The translations under genes were made by a program, and so were the position numbers. Positions 20,745 to 32,197 of a stretch of 37,864 bases of DNA are shown here, in pieces (within the stretch, counting starts at the first letter, position 1; every line of letters starts with the position of its first letter). Origin of the DNA: Calycina herbarum (taxonomy: Eukaryota > Ascomycota > Leotiomycetes > Helotiales > Pezizellaceae); the NCBI GenBank assembly GCA_001414485.1, contig LLEY01000305.1, positions 1 to 37,864 of the forward strand, written 5' to 3'. The notes under the pieces were generated by a model. It saw nothing but the letters and a program-made list of their open reading frames with translations. It had not been told where the DNA came from and made no database searches.

Positions 20745-23608
20745 ATGGAAGGTGATACGAAGCAAGAGCTGCCTCCTCTTGCCGACAATATTCTCGAACT
20801 GGGCAAGCTAGCCTTTGACCCCAATGAGACGGAATACACCAGAAGAGAAAACCAACCAAAATTCAAACAACTAATTGACGGGTATTTTTAAACCCTCAAA
20901 AATTTAGTTACTTTACTGATAAGCAATAGAACTTCAGCCTTGAAGCTCCTGCCAGTCCTGAGCCACTTGGTTCAACCCGGAGGACGCGCAGAGCCATGGC
21001 TTCGTCCCCCACTCATATCAGCTCTTGCACGCATTCCTCTGAGGCCTCGCGGAGTGCAAGATACTATTGAATTTGTCCTTTTTGTACATCCCAGCTCCCG
21101 TGCGAGACCATCTGACGGGGTTGAGAAACGTTCCGGAATCTCACACGAGGCACTGAATGCTGCATCTCGCTTGCTTTCCTCCCCCCCTGCGGGAATCACA
21201 CCAGAAAAATGGTTTTCCGATATCGCGCCTCAACTCATATCTCTTCTCCAGGGTGAGGGGGAGCCGGAAATGGATAGAGCAGCCGCTTTCATTATTGGTT
21301 TTGGAATTTTGGGACGAAAACAATATGGAGCACCTGGTAAATTGCTTTTTTTCTCATGACTCAACTCCAATTAACTCATTCTCTAGGGACATCTGGTTGG
21401 AATGCCTTTGTGGAGCCAATTTTTCAAAATATTGATCCTACTCTCGGACGAACACCACCTCGGAATGATTCAGACGACGATATCATAACTCTGGGTGCCC
21501 CTAAGATACTTGCCTCTTCAGAAAAAGTCTCCAAAAGCCTTCGGAATTTCTTGACTCTCCTAACATCTCACCCTCATCCCTCTCTTTCGAAAAGGCTTCT
21601 AAGACCCATCCTTCTACCCCTCTGGGCTCTCGCTTCATGGCCCAATGATAGCGAAACAATACAGGCCAACTTTTGCAAACCAGCAACGAAATTATTGAAG
21701 ATACTTATACAATTATCGGCTTCTGGTCAAGAAACTTCAAATAAAAGTGTACCCGCGGCCTCGCCAATTTTGGGCCCAATTCTTCAGAACTTACTATTCA
21801 AAGGGAAACCAGGCCCGAATAAACAGTCCTGGGAATACGGGATTAGCAAGGATGGTGGTATCCAAATCCAGCAGCCTAGTGGCACGGAGGGAAGCACCAA
21901 CTCTCTCGCCCCCGATCTGGAAATGATAGATACCGCTGCTGATAAATTCATCGCATTTCTTTCGGGTCTTGAAACCACACCCGATTTTAAAGCCGAAATA
22001 TCACATTTGTTCATGGGCTTATGCACCAAATGGCTTTCAAATGCCGGTGGTTTGAAAAAGAAGGAAAAAACAATCATCACCCAAATTATACCTGACGATG
22101 TGGAACAAAACTTCGAGGGAAGAATCATCGAGGCCAAAGTAATGCAGAAAATGATGTCCGCTTTCCCTGACAAGCTTGTTAGTAATCCACGTCAAGTTCT
22201 TGACCTAGTTAGCCAAGTTCTTTCGGACTTTGCTACTGAAAATGAGGACGATCCCAATGGCGAGGATGCAGCTTCTTTGGCGTTGAGTTTGTTGAATATT
22301 GTCTTGACCTCGTCAAGTTTCAAGATTTCGCCTGAAGACCCTACTTTAGGCACAATACAAATTCATCTACAAGCAATCGGCCGTCTGAAACATCGAAATG
22401 TATCAACCACAGCACAAAATCTATTACTACTGTTGAAATACCGTTCAACTATCGACGAGCCAGAAACCGAGACAACCACAAAGCCAACAGACCAACAACT
22501 AGAAGACCGCAAAACCTATGGTCTTGCTATGTCGTACCTTACCGCAACCGATTCCCCACCACCAGTCCGCGTCCAAGGTCTCGAACTCCTCTCCGACCTA
22601 ATCCGCTCAAACAGTTCAATCCTCGACATCCCCGCCCTCTTAATCCTCTTCTCCTCCCTCCTCCAAGACACCGAAGAATACATCTACCTCCGCGCCATAA
22701 AATCATTCATCCAACTCTCACAAAAACACCCCAAAGCAGTAATGAAAGACCTCATAGATCGCTACGTCGATCCAAACGAAGAGTCTGAACTAGACCAACG
22801 CCTTCGACTCGGCGAAGCTCTCCTCCAAGTAATTAAAAGCAACCCATCAACCTTCACCGGCGACACCGCACGGTCAGTCCTCGAAGGTCTCCTCTTTCTC
22901 GCTGGTCGGAGAGGGTATAGGCCTAAAACCGAGCAAGAACAGGAGAAGAGGAATAAGCTGAAGCGAAAACAATATACCGAAGCCTCAGAAGCATGGGACG
23001 GCGAAGTCCCCGATCTCTCCGAAGTCCTCGAAACAGAAGACACCCAAGAAAACGACGAAATCCTAGCTCAAATCCTCTTAGGCTGGGAAAGCAAACGTGG
23101 ATCCGAGGATCTGCGGATCCGCGCGAGTGCGGTATCTATCATCGGTTCAGCGCTGGAAGTAAATATCTCCACTCTCAATCCCTCAACTATATCGACAGCT
23201 ATTGATTTAAGCATTCATATCCTTACTCTTGAAACGGGACCGGAAGCAGCTATTGTTCGGAGATCGGCGATTCTGTTGGTTATGAGTTTTGTTCGGGCGC
23301 TGGATAGGTCGAGGGAGGAGGGGAAGAAGTTGGGCTTTGGGTTTGCGGGGGGCAATTTGGGGGATGTGGAGAGGATTCTTTGGTATGTTAAAGAGACTGA
23401 TGCCGATGGGTTGGTGAGGAGGCATGCGGGCGATGTGGTGGAGGGGATGAAGGCTTGGCGGATGAATGAGTTGATTCCGAAGAGTAGGGAGACGGAGACG
23501 GGGATGGGAGAGGGGATTGGGGAGTTGAGGGGGTTGAGTATTACGCCTGGTGGGGTGTTGAGGGATGAGGAGGGGGTTGTAAGACCGAGGATTGAGGAGG
23601 TGGAGTAG
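20745..23608 (+). CDS. RTP1: RTP1/TANGO6-like protein, RNA polymerase II nuclear import factor
   Basis: Three exons: 20745-20881, 20930-21336 and 21387-23608, 2766 nt coding for 921 residues. Intron 1 (GTATTT...TACTGATAAG...TAG) and intron 2 (50 nt, GTAAAT...CTCTAG) join in frame. An AG at 20922-20923 would also keep the frame but lies very close to the branch site. The protein is a helical, HEAT-like repeat protein without signal peptide. Residues about 556-670 match the RTP1_C1 region (RKTYGLAMSYL, then DIPALLILFSSLLQD and YLRAIKSFIQL), and residues about 758-821 match RTP1_C2 (RIRASAVSIIGSALE). In yeast, Rtp1 works with the polymerase II assembly and import machinery, and the human relative is TANGO6. 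Length is normal for the family. It is the only intact gene here and shows no RIP damage despite its surroundings. Confidence 0.9.
20882..20929 (+). other. RTP1 intron 1
   Basis: A 48-nt intron with donor GTATTT, branch-like CTGAT at 20916-20920 and acceptor TAG at 20927-20929. The more obvious CAG at 20935-20937 would break the frame, so 20929 is preferred. Confidence 0.65.
21337..21386 (+). other. RTP1 intron 2
   Basis: A 50-nt intron, GTAAAT to CTCTAG. Removing it joins codons across the junction as GAP-G-TSGW in one frame. The ATG at 21356 that opens the long third frame lies inside this intron and is not the start. Confidence 0.85.
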
Positions 23609-23689
23609 GTTGGTGGGGTTCTCTCTGTCTTTTTTAAGGCTCCTTCTGTTTAGGTGGTTTAGAATAGGAGAAATTTGTTTGCGTTTTAT

Positions 23690-24379
23690 AAACTAGGTGA
23701 AGTTTAGTATACGCACTGTTTCTTTGCCTTAGTAATACCTCTATTAATTAAAGAGGAAACTTCTCTAGATCTTACTAGTTATTTTTCTTAGATAGTCTAC
23801 TAATGTTAAATTCTAATAGAAGCGGCAACTAGGAAACTACTCTTATTAATTCCTTAAACCTCGTCCTCTCTCTCTCTCTTAGCTAAATCGATATAGAATA
23901 AATTCTCGTCTAGTCTACTATCGAATTCCTTTGTATTATTAATTTAAACTTTAAAATTTAATAATATTCTTAAGATCTTAGTCTCTAGTAAATTATTATC
24001 GTTCTATTTCCAAAGAAAAGAGACCTATAAAGAAGCTCTATAAGCATCTTCTATATAAATCTCTAACTTATTATTAAGAAGAGTTAGAATAATTATATAG
24101 ATACCTTTCCTCTGATTTCCTTACTAGTTACTAAAATCAGTAATAAGAGCAAGGTCTAAGAGAGTCTAGGTCTCTATAACAGTTTACACCTGAAGAGTAC
24201 TCGGTCTACCGACCTTCGTATAAAACGTAGCCTTACGTAACCTCGACGTAAGAGATTCTAACATCGTTCTAGTAACTAGTAATTATATATAGCCTCTACG
24301 TATAAAAGCTCTTTCCTTATACGTAGAATAGACTTCTTCTCTTTTCTTCTTTAGTTAATTCTTCTTATAATAAGACAAC
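23690..24379. other. AT-rich RIP-like stretch, unassigned
   Basis: Composition shifts to AT-rich with many TAG/TAA right after the 3' end of RTP1. A minus-strand frame with stops can be followed, but no known domain was recognised. It is probably an old repeat and is bounded on the right by the gypsy LTR at 24380. Confidence 0.5.
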
Positions 24380-24834
24380 TATAACGAAACTTAAATAAAC
24401 TAAACAAAGGTGACTAAGTATTATTAGTTAGTATATAGGTAAGAAGTATAGATACGCTAGTATATTTACTTAGAAGTGAACTCGTTACTTCTATTAAAGA
24501 TACTAAATAAGATAATAAGATTAATAACTAAAGTTAAGTACGAAGCTCCTATTTAATAGCAGACGTGCTAGTCTTATATAGAACCTTCGTTCCTTCTAGG
24601 TAGATAGGATTACCTGTCGACCTAGTTAACTAGGTCGCCTAGGTCGCTAGTTAACCTAGGTAATCTCTTATATTACGTGACCTCTAACGTACTTCTAATA
24701 GTAAGATCCTAGAATCTCTAAATACCTCTATATTACAGACTCTCTTCTATATTACCTTCTATTTCCTAGACGTTGTATCTTATCTTATTAGAGCGCTGTC
24801 TAGACTACTTACTATATAAGTATAATTTATAATA
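24380..24834 (-). repeat. LTR of the third gypsy copy
   Basis: Aligns with the 432-bp LTRs, with some length differences in the middle. Its ends read TATAACG and ...TAATA where the inner element has TGTAACG and ...GTAACA. The flanking purine tract is recognisable just above 24834. Confidence 0.82.
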
Positions 24835-25221
24835 CTATTCCCTTCTTAGCCTAGCGTGTCTCTACGCTTAAGTATAGGCTAAGAAAATATTATTAAGAGG
24901 CTAGCGGCCTCTTCTTATTCCTATTATACTACCTTCTAATAATAAGAAGTGTACTAAACGTTAAACTCTTAGAAATTATATTAAACGACATAGTAACGAA
25001 ATATCTTCTTATACTTGTTATAAAAAATCTCTTAACTTAGCTAGTAAGCCTCGTTAATATGTCGCTATCTATAGTAACTAATATTCTTATTATTTAGCCT
25101 ATACTAGGCAGAGTAAATTCTACGACTATTATAAACGAAACTAAATACCTTTACTCTTAAACTATACTTCTATTAAAAAGTAGAAAGCTTATCTTAATAC
25201 CTAAGAGGAAGAGGTAATAGC

Positions 25222-25608
25222 GAAAATCCTCTAGCTTTGATAATAAAAACGTCTCCTTCTTAAAAGAGAAAAGAAGATAATAGCAGCTAGTCTTAGTTCT
25301 CTTAATAAACTAGATACTACTAAAGATCTAGAAAAGAAAGAAAAGAAGGAATAGAAGAAAAAGAAGTATAGAGAAGAAGAGGCTGCTAGGCTAGCTACTC
25401 TTCTTACTTCTAACTCTACTTTCGACTTAAGTCTTAACCTAGTCTTTCTTAAGTCCTTTCTTCTTAAATATAAGATATAGGTAACTCTAGGTTTTAGTAG
25501 TAGAACTCCTGAAAATCCTCTAGCTTTGATAATAAAAACATCTTTTCCTTAAAAGAGAAAAGAAGATAATAGCAGCTAGTCTTAGTTCTCTTAATAAACT
25601 AGATACTA
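25222..25608. repeat. Direct tandem duplication, period about 289 bp (second copy interrupted)
   Basis: The block starting GAAAATCCTCTAGC at 25222 recurs at 25511. The second copy runs to 25608, is interrupted by the DNA transposon, and resumes at 28059 to about 28257. It lies in the opposite-strand frame of the gypsy copy. The duplication therefore predates the transposon insertion. Confidence 0.8.
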
Positions 25609-28056
25609 ATAGCCGGTTTCTCTTCTACGGCGTATTCGCTTATAGTCGGTAAAAGCAAGTGTTCTACAAACTCAAGTGTTCTATATAGCTAGAATAATAT
25701 CAGGAGTAGAATATCTACTAAAACTACTACTAAAATAGATAAATAATATCTTATATTACTACTCTAATCGTCTATTCCAAAGTCTATAAAGTCTGTATTT
25801 ACTCTTATTAAGTTAATTAAGAATATACTCTCTTAAGAAGACGATAGATAATTAGGAATCTCGTCATCCTCGCTACTGTCTAGGTAATCTAGGACTTTCT
25901 TACTACTTTTAAGATATAATTAACCTAAAGTAAAAGACACTTCCAGCTCTTCTTCTTCTTATAACTATAGTAGAGGAATAAGATCCTAGGATTAATATAT
26001 CTTAAGCTTGTTAATTACTTATACTAATTTAGAATAAAAGTCTAGTAAGAGAGTATAACACTTAAACTTATTAGGCTTCTTATCTAGCTCTTAGATACGG
26101 ACAAGGTCTTCTAGCGGAGAGAGTATATCGTTCTTCTTATATTATATAAGTCTAGCCTTACGTACTCTCTCGTCTTTACGTGCTTATATACTCTTATCTA
26201 TAAGAGCTTTCCTAGCTTTATTAATAGCGGCTAAAAGCTTCTTTTCCTTCTTATATAAGGCCTCGGTTCTCTCGTTCTTATCCCTCTTCTATATCTTCTC
26301 TCGTAACCTAGTAACAGCCGCTTCTCCTCTCTTATATATACTTCTCTATAAATTGCTCTTACACTTAGCGTCGACAAGTAGTTTTTACTAGAGAGCGTAA
26401 TATTAAACTGTCGTAAGATATACCTTCTCGAGTAATATACTAACTTACGTTATTATCTTCTTAAATAGATTAATAGAAGGATTAGAAAATTAAGTAGGAT
26501 CTCGAGAGCCTAGAGCTTATACAGTTGTAGCAGTAGTCCAGGTTTCCTCTAGACGAGTAGAAGGAAGACGAGGCAGCTCTAGATTAGTAACGTCGTCTAT
26601 TATCCTTTTCTTCTTATTATATAACCTTATCTTTTTCTAGATAGCTTTCTAACTTAGCGGATAATAACCGGACTTAGCAAAGGCGTTTTTAATCGTATAA
26701 ACCTTTATTATTTATATATATATCTAGGTAAGATCTCGAAAGAAAGAAGCGACTAAATACTTAAAGTCTAGACTATAAAGAGCGTTAGTAATCGCTTGCT
26801 AATAGTACTCTTTAAAGAGTCGGAAAATACTAACGTCTGCCGGCTATAGGATATATATATAATAGAAGGGAAAGTACTATAGGAGTATATAGTTTTCGTA
26901 GTACTTAAGAACGAAGGGATTGTATTAGTAAGTCTTATAGCTATTAAGAAGTAATATCCTCTATAGCTTATCTAGCCTAGCTCCTAGCTCCTTAATAAGA
27001 TAGTCGGTATATACTATAATAATAGTATTATTAATATAGCTAGTTAAAGAGTAATCTACTAACTCTTTTCTAGTTAGCTCGTCTACTATCTAGTTATCTG
27101 TTATCTTCTTTCCTAGCGTAATAACAAAAGGAGCCGCTGCTCGTCATCGGCATAGATTATCTCTATTATAGTCGCCGACTTCCTATTCTCGGGATTAGCT
27201 ATATATATCTCTTTTACTTCTATAGAAATGATAACATTCTCACTTTCTATGTAACTAACTCGAGCTCCCGACTCGTCTATATTCTAGACATTCTTAGCCT
27301 TCTAGATCTTATATTACGTAAGAGCAGTAGTATACCTATTAAACCACGTCTTAATCTCCTTCTTAGTATATAATTCAAGCCTCTTAAAGGTAATTAGCTT
27401 CGTTTTTAAAGTATATAAGTCCTTGTTCTTCTTTAGCTAGTTCTAGAACTACTGATTAGACGGCGGTGGCTAGAGAGGGTTCTAGAACTAAGAAATTAGC
27501 TAATTATTAATAGTAGAATTAAGAGAATACTATACCTTCTTAAGATATACGATTGTAGTCTTTACTATTTAGTACGTAGCTCCTAGTCCTATCTCCTACT
27601 ACTTATAACAGTACTGTCGAACAGTCTCCTCCTAGCTCTTATTTAACATCTTATTATTACTACTATATATATTATATACACCTTCCGAGTTACGCTTCCT
27701 CTTTTTAGCTCTCTAGATAGCCTTCTATACCGACGATTCGTTTACGCTATATATTCTTACTTCTACGGTTGCTACCTTATAACTACCTTATTTCGTAGTC
27801 TATTCTACAGCCTTCTATATACGCTTCTTTTCTTCTAATTTATTAGAAGAGAGAGAGAGTAGAGAACTGCGAATAGCCTCTATTATATTAATTAATAGAC
27901 GCGTTATATATTAATAGAAATAAGTAAGATAGTTAAATATATATAATTTAGATAGGAAGCTAATCTACGGGATTTTCTCAGCAGAATACTTAAGTTTATA
28001 GAACACTTGCTTTTACTAACTATAAGCGAATACGCCGTAGAAGAGAAACCGGCTAT
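25609..28056 (-). mobile_element. Pogo-like DNA transposon, 2448 bp, 74-bp inverted repeats
   Basis: Ends ATAGCCGG...CCGGCTAT with TA duplicated at 25607-25608 and 28057-28058. The inverted repeats at 25609-25682 and 27983-28056 differ only by a few transitions. The insertion interrupts the sequence gatac-TA-ctaaag of the gypsy copy, whose uninterrupted form is visible at 25313-25326 in the first copy of the tandem duplication. Confidence 0.92.
26480..27900 (-). pseudogene. Transposase of the pogo-like element, degraded
   Basis: Minus strand. An N-terminal helix-turn-helix region (around 27700-27450) is followed by a DDE_1 core containing NIDESGARV, ENVIISIEVKEIYIANP and IIYADDEQR, the arrangement of Fot/pogo-type fungal transposases. 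The catalytic strand around 27300-27170 is readable. Later parts hold many TAG/TAA stops. It would cut and paste the element at TA targets if intact. Confidence 0.75.
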
Positions 28057-29388
28057 TACTAAAGATTTAGAAAAGAAAGAAAAGAAGGAATAGAAGAAAA
28101 AGAAGTATAAAGAAGAAGAGGCTGCTAGGCTAGCTACTCTTATTACTTCTAACTCTACTTTCGACTTAAGTCTTAACCTAGCTTTTCTTAAGTCCTTTCC
28201 TCTTAAATATAAGATATAGGTAACTCTAGAGCTTAGTGGTAGAACTCCTAAAGTTCTTCTAAGTACTAGTTAATGTTTTTCCTAGGTTCTTAAGTATTCT
28301 CTAAGTATAGATAATCTAACTATTTAATTAAGTACTTAACTTATCTTTTAATAAGTCTATAGTTAAGAATCTTCTCGACTTTATACTTAGTATTTAGATT
28401 TACTAGTTAAATTTCTATAAGTAGAGCTAGTAGTACTTCTAATAGTACTAGTTCAAGTAAGGATATATAGAATACTAGGTAGATATTTATAGTTCTTAGT
28501 AGTGCTAATTCGTAATTTAAGAGTCTTTTAACTTATTTAATTTTAAATAGTCTAAGTTTTTTATAATCTAGTTTATTACTTAGTCTTTTTATATTAATAT
28601 TCTTTTATACTAAGTAGACTTTATCTCTCTCTTTTAGTATTAGCTCTTAACTACGTCGTTTATTATAGTAATATATATTTCTTTTAGCTATAAACTATAA
28701 GTCCTTTATAAGTTCTTTATATAACCTCTTAATCTTCGAGACCTAAATACACGTAAGCTGATTATCGATAGTTATAGATAATAGTTCTTAATACGCTACT
28801 AATTTATACCTAAAGTTAGCGTAGAATAGTAGAATAAGTATTATTTCTATTATTAAACTATTATAAGTAAACTATACTAAAAGTAGCAGTTCTACTTAGT
28901 TGTTTTACTAGTAATTTATATAATAATAAAGGTATATCTTAACTACTTAATTTATATATTTGTTTCCTTTATTCGTTTATAGATAAAAAGTTATTAATAG
29001 CTTTCTTTTTATACCTAGTTATTTTATAAGAGTAATCTAGAATTTGAAGGTAAAGAGTTTATCTCTATCTAAGAGTATTTCTTCTAGTAGTCTATGTCTT
29101 AAGACTACTTCTTTTAGGAATATAAATACTAGTTTCTTAGCTATACTTAATTCTAAATATAGTACTAGAATTATATACTTTATAAGCTATTTTATTATAA
29201 GATTCTTAGATTTTAGTAATTTAATAATAAAATTCTAAGAGATTGATTTCTAAGGTATTTATAGTATTAGAGTAGTACCTATCTATCTATAAAGTATATA
29301 ATAGGAAGTCTTATTCTAGGTATAGATATTATACTCTACTATTACTTTCTTAACTATTATAGATAACCGATTAACATAGTAGTATTAC

Positions 29389-29824
29389 TATAAAAAATAG
29401 TTATATAAGAGAGATAAAAGATAGAAGATAAGGATATATATTATATATCTGTGTATATGTGTTCTAGGGCCTAGTTATATAGACATATATATAAAGGATT
29501 CCGAATGCGGATATGTTACGTGATGTCCGGATACGGAAGTGATGTCCGGATGCGGAAAGGATGTCGGATACAGAAGTAGTCTTAGAATAAAGAAGTTTTT
29601 TAGAACAAAGAAGAATAAAGAGAATAATATCCGAAAACAACGCGTTGCTCTTAGAGCGTTCTAGACGTATTAGAAATCAGTAGGTGCTTAGTTATCCTAA
29701 CTAAGCTTAACTTTTAGGTCTATATATACTCGAGTACCTAACTCTAAGTATACTAGATACTAAGATAGAATTATATCCGATATTATTTTTACTTAATCTC
29801 TTATATCTATACTTTTATTCTATA
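29389..29824 (-). repeat. Diverged copia LTR (3' LTR of the minus-strand copia)
   Basis: Related to the eight copia-type LTRs: it shares the ends, the block TAGTATACTAGATACTAAG and the segment with GCGTTGCTCT. The 46-bp minisatellite is replaced by a few different short repeats (GATGTCCGGAT and related, about 29520-29570). It adjoins a mutated polypurine tract. Confidence 0.75.
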
Positions 29825-30129
29825 TTCTCTTATAAGATAGATATATACTTATACTATATCTAGCTTATATTTAGTATAGACTAGTAAGAAACTTATTATA
29901 CTTTATCTTATCTAGTCCTTTTATAAAGCTATTAGCTATTTAGTTCTTTATACCTATATATATAAGGTTTACTTAGTTACTAGTTATAGTGTCTCTTATA
30001 AAGTGATATATAATATCTATAACGTAGTTTATTAGTACTCTACGTATATTAGTACCCTACGTACTTTTCCTCTACTAACTATACTCTAACTTTAATATAC
30101 GTTTTCTTAACTACTCTAAATAGAAATTT

Positions 30130-30583
30130 AAATATAAGAAGTATAAATTATCTTAGCTATTAAGGCTATCTATATAGCCCAAAAGCTAAGTTATTAGTCT
30201 ATTATAAAAATCTATAATATTCCTGAATCTACGCTCTAACTTCGAATAAACGGTTATACTACTCTTTATAAACGTCTACTACTAAACCTTAAATTAAATA
30301 ACCTAGAGAAGGAGGTGATTATTAGATATATACTTACTCTAGATATAAGAGGATTTACGCCCTAGCTAGCTAGTATAGAAGATATAGCGAATTATATCCT
30401 TAAATCGTAGAGAGGAAGACGTGTTAGTAAGCTCTAGATATCTTAATTTATATAACGTCGACTAGAATTAAAGACGTGTTTTAATCGTGTTTACGACTTT
30501 CAAAGAGCCTTATACGAAGATCTAGAGCTTATTAGCGCGTGGTTTCAACTTGTAGAGAATATAAGAGTAAAATACAGTGTTTT
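30130..30583 (+). pseudogene. N-terminal part of a pogo-type transposase (HTH domains)
   Basis: Plus strand. Shows IYNIPESTL (psq-type helix-turn-helix), then LDIRGFTP, IEDIANYIL and RVYDFQRALYEDLELISAWF (CENP-B-type DNA-binding domain). These bind the inverted repeats. The frame is cut at 30584 by an LTR. TAG/TAA stops replace Gln and Trp codons. Confidence 0.78.
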
Positions 30584-31203
30584 TGTTAAAATAGTCACGT
30601 AAGAGAGAAGAAGGCAGAAGTCAAGGGTATAAATTATATGTATATGTGTGTATATATGTATATGTGTATATATATGTATATGTGTGTATATATGTATATG
30701 TGTGTATATATGTATATGTGTGTATATATGTATATATGTGTATGTGTGTGTGTGTGTGTGTGTATCCTAGGTAGACGTCCCAGGACCTAGTTATATACAC
30801 ATGTGTACAAAGGCCTCTTTGTATATACGTATACGGTGTACAAAGGACTCTTTGTATATACGTATTCGGAATACGTATGCGGTGTACAAAGGACTCTTTG
30901 TATATACGCATTCGGAATACGTATGCGGTGTACAAAGGACTCTTTGTATGTACGTATACGGAATACGCTACAAAACGCCACTTCCGTAAACGGAATACGT
31001 ATGCGGAAGTATATGTAATTAATATACAAAACTTAACGCGTTGCTCTAGAGTGCTCTAGACACATCAGAACCGCGAGGTCACGTGGTATTCTGACTAAGC
31101 TTAACTTTCAGGTCTATATACACTTAAGCACTTATGTCTAAGTATACTAGATACTAATATATAAATTGTTTATAATAAAGTATTTCTTTTATATACTATT
31201 ATA
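30584..31203 (-). mobile_element. Copia-type LTR, copy 4, in the pogo-like element
   Basis: Minus-strand LTR starting TGTTAAAATAGTCACG on the plus strand and ending TACTATTATA. It has the medium-length 5' region, about three minisatellite units and a TG/TA-rich tract (30640-30765). Flanks are GTTTT on the left and AAAAC on the right, so no direct target duplication is present. It sits where the catalytic core of the transposase is missing. Confidence 0.88.
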
Positions 31204-31763
31204 AAAACGTCTAGGCTAGATTCTACAGAGCTGGCTTAGTACCTTTTAATCTCTAAGCTATAATATTAAAGCTTAATATCCGATTACGAACTTCTATACC
31301 TACTAGCCTCTCTTCTGTAGACGCCGACTCTTAGGTCTTATAGACCCCTTATAACCTAACTAATACTCTTTTATAAACAACTTTAGTTAAGAATTATATT
31401 ATATATTATTAAGAAAGCTTATTAACGCCTATTTTTTAAACAATTACTATGTTAGTAAAGGGTATAGAGTAGTTAGTATATAAAGTAATCCTTTTGTCAG
31501 CAGAGGTTCGTACTCTTTAAGCGGCAAATAAAGCCCTTAGTAAGCGTTATAGGGCTAAAAAGACTCGGGTCTATTAAGAAGGTATACTTACTATAGAGGA
31601 TATATAGAACGTATTAGCTTAAAGAGAGGTAGAGGAATAGGCTCGACGCGATAGTCGTTCTAAGAGAGAGAGGTAAAATAAGAGGCAACTCTCTAGGCGA
31701 CGGTATAGTACTTATAGAAAGACTAGTTATAATATACGAACTTGTTAAGAGGCTATAGATATA
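31204..31763 (+). pseudogene. C-terminal part of the pogo-type transposase
   Basis: Plus strand. From about 31500 it shows ANKALSKRYRAKKTRV, LTIEDI, then an Arg-rich region ending in a Cys/Tyr-rich tail (STYRKTSYNIRTC), the usual C-terminus of fungal pogo-like transposases. The DDE core that should lie between this and the N-terminal part is absent. The next LTR cuts it at 31764. Confidence 0.72.
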
Positions 31764-32197
31764 TGTTAAAATAGTCACGTAAGAGGGCAGAAGGCAGAAG
31801 TCAAGGGTATAAATTATGTGTATATATGTGTGTGTGTGTCCTAGGTAGACGTCCTAGGACCTAGTTATATACACATGTATACAAAGGACTCTTTATATAT
31901 ACGTATACGGCATACGCTACAAAACGCCACTTCCGTAAACGGAATACGTATGCGGAAGTATATGTAATTAATATACAAAACTTAACGCGTTGCTCTAGAG
32001 TGCTCTAGACAGATCAGAACTACGAGGTCACGTGATAATCTGACTAAGCTTAACCTTTTGGGTCTATATACACTTAAGCACGTATGTCTAAGTATACTAG
32101 ATACTAATATATAAATTATTTATAATAAAGTATTTTCTTTAGGTATTAATTATACTTAATCTCTTATATTTATACTATTTATTTATATATTATTATA
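31764..32197 (-). mobile_element. Copia-type solo LTR, copy 5, with ATATA duplication
   Basis: 434 bp, minus strand, flanked by ATATA at 31759-31763 and 32198-32202 (low-complexity, so weaker proof). It has the longest version of the 5' region but only a partial minisatellite. It lies between the transposase C-terminus and the right inverted repeat. Confidence 0.82.

Larger units (their letters stand above)
24380..29388 (-). mobile_element. Third gypsy chromovirus copy (3' half), split by a DNA transposon
   Basis: Minus strand. A 3' LTR at 24380-24834 is followed by the polypurine tract, then the opposite-strand frame region, chromodomain (about 28258-28400) and integrase (to 29388). It is colinear with 7357-9610 of the inner gypsy. 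A pogo-like transposon occupies 25609-28056. The element stops at 29388, where a copia LTR begins, so the copia inserted into it. It is more strongly AT-shifted than the inner gypsy; the CACGTG boxes of its LTR are gone. Confidence 0.82.

Noticed and set aside
20938..20942. CAG at 20935-20937 as intron 1 acceptor
   Set aside because: It would put exon 2 out of frame with exon 1; TAG at 20929 keeps the frame and the conserved sequence.
21356..21386. ATG at 21356 as the start of a 750-residue protein
   Set aside because: It lies within intron 2; two upstream exons extend the family-conserved N-terminus in frame.
23690..24379. Possible mitochondrial or organellar insertion because of high AT content
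   Set aside because: The AT bias follows the RIP pattern (loss of CpA/TpG) and no mitochondrial gene or tRNA is seen.
30579..31208. GTTTT/AAAAC as an inverted target duplication of an unusual integration
   Set aside because: Integration produces direct duplications; the missing transposase core makes a deletion between two LTRs the simpler explanation, and 5-bp complementarity can occur by chance.
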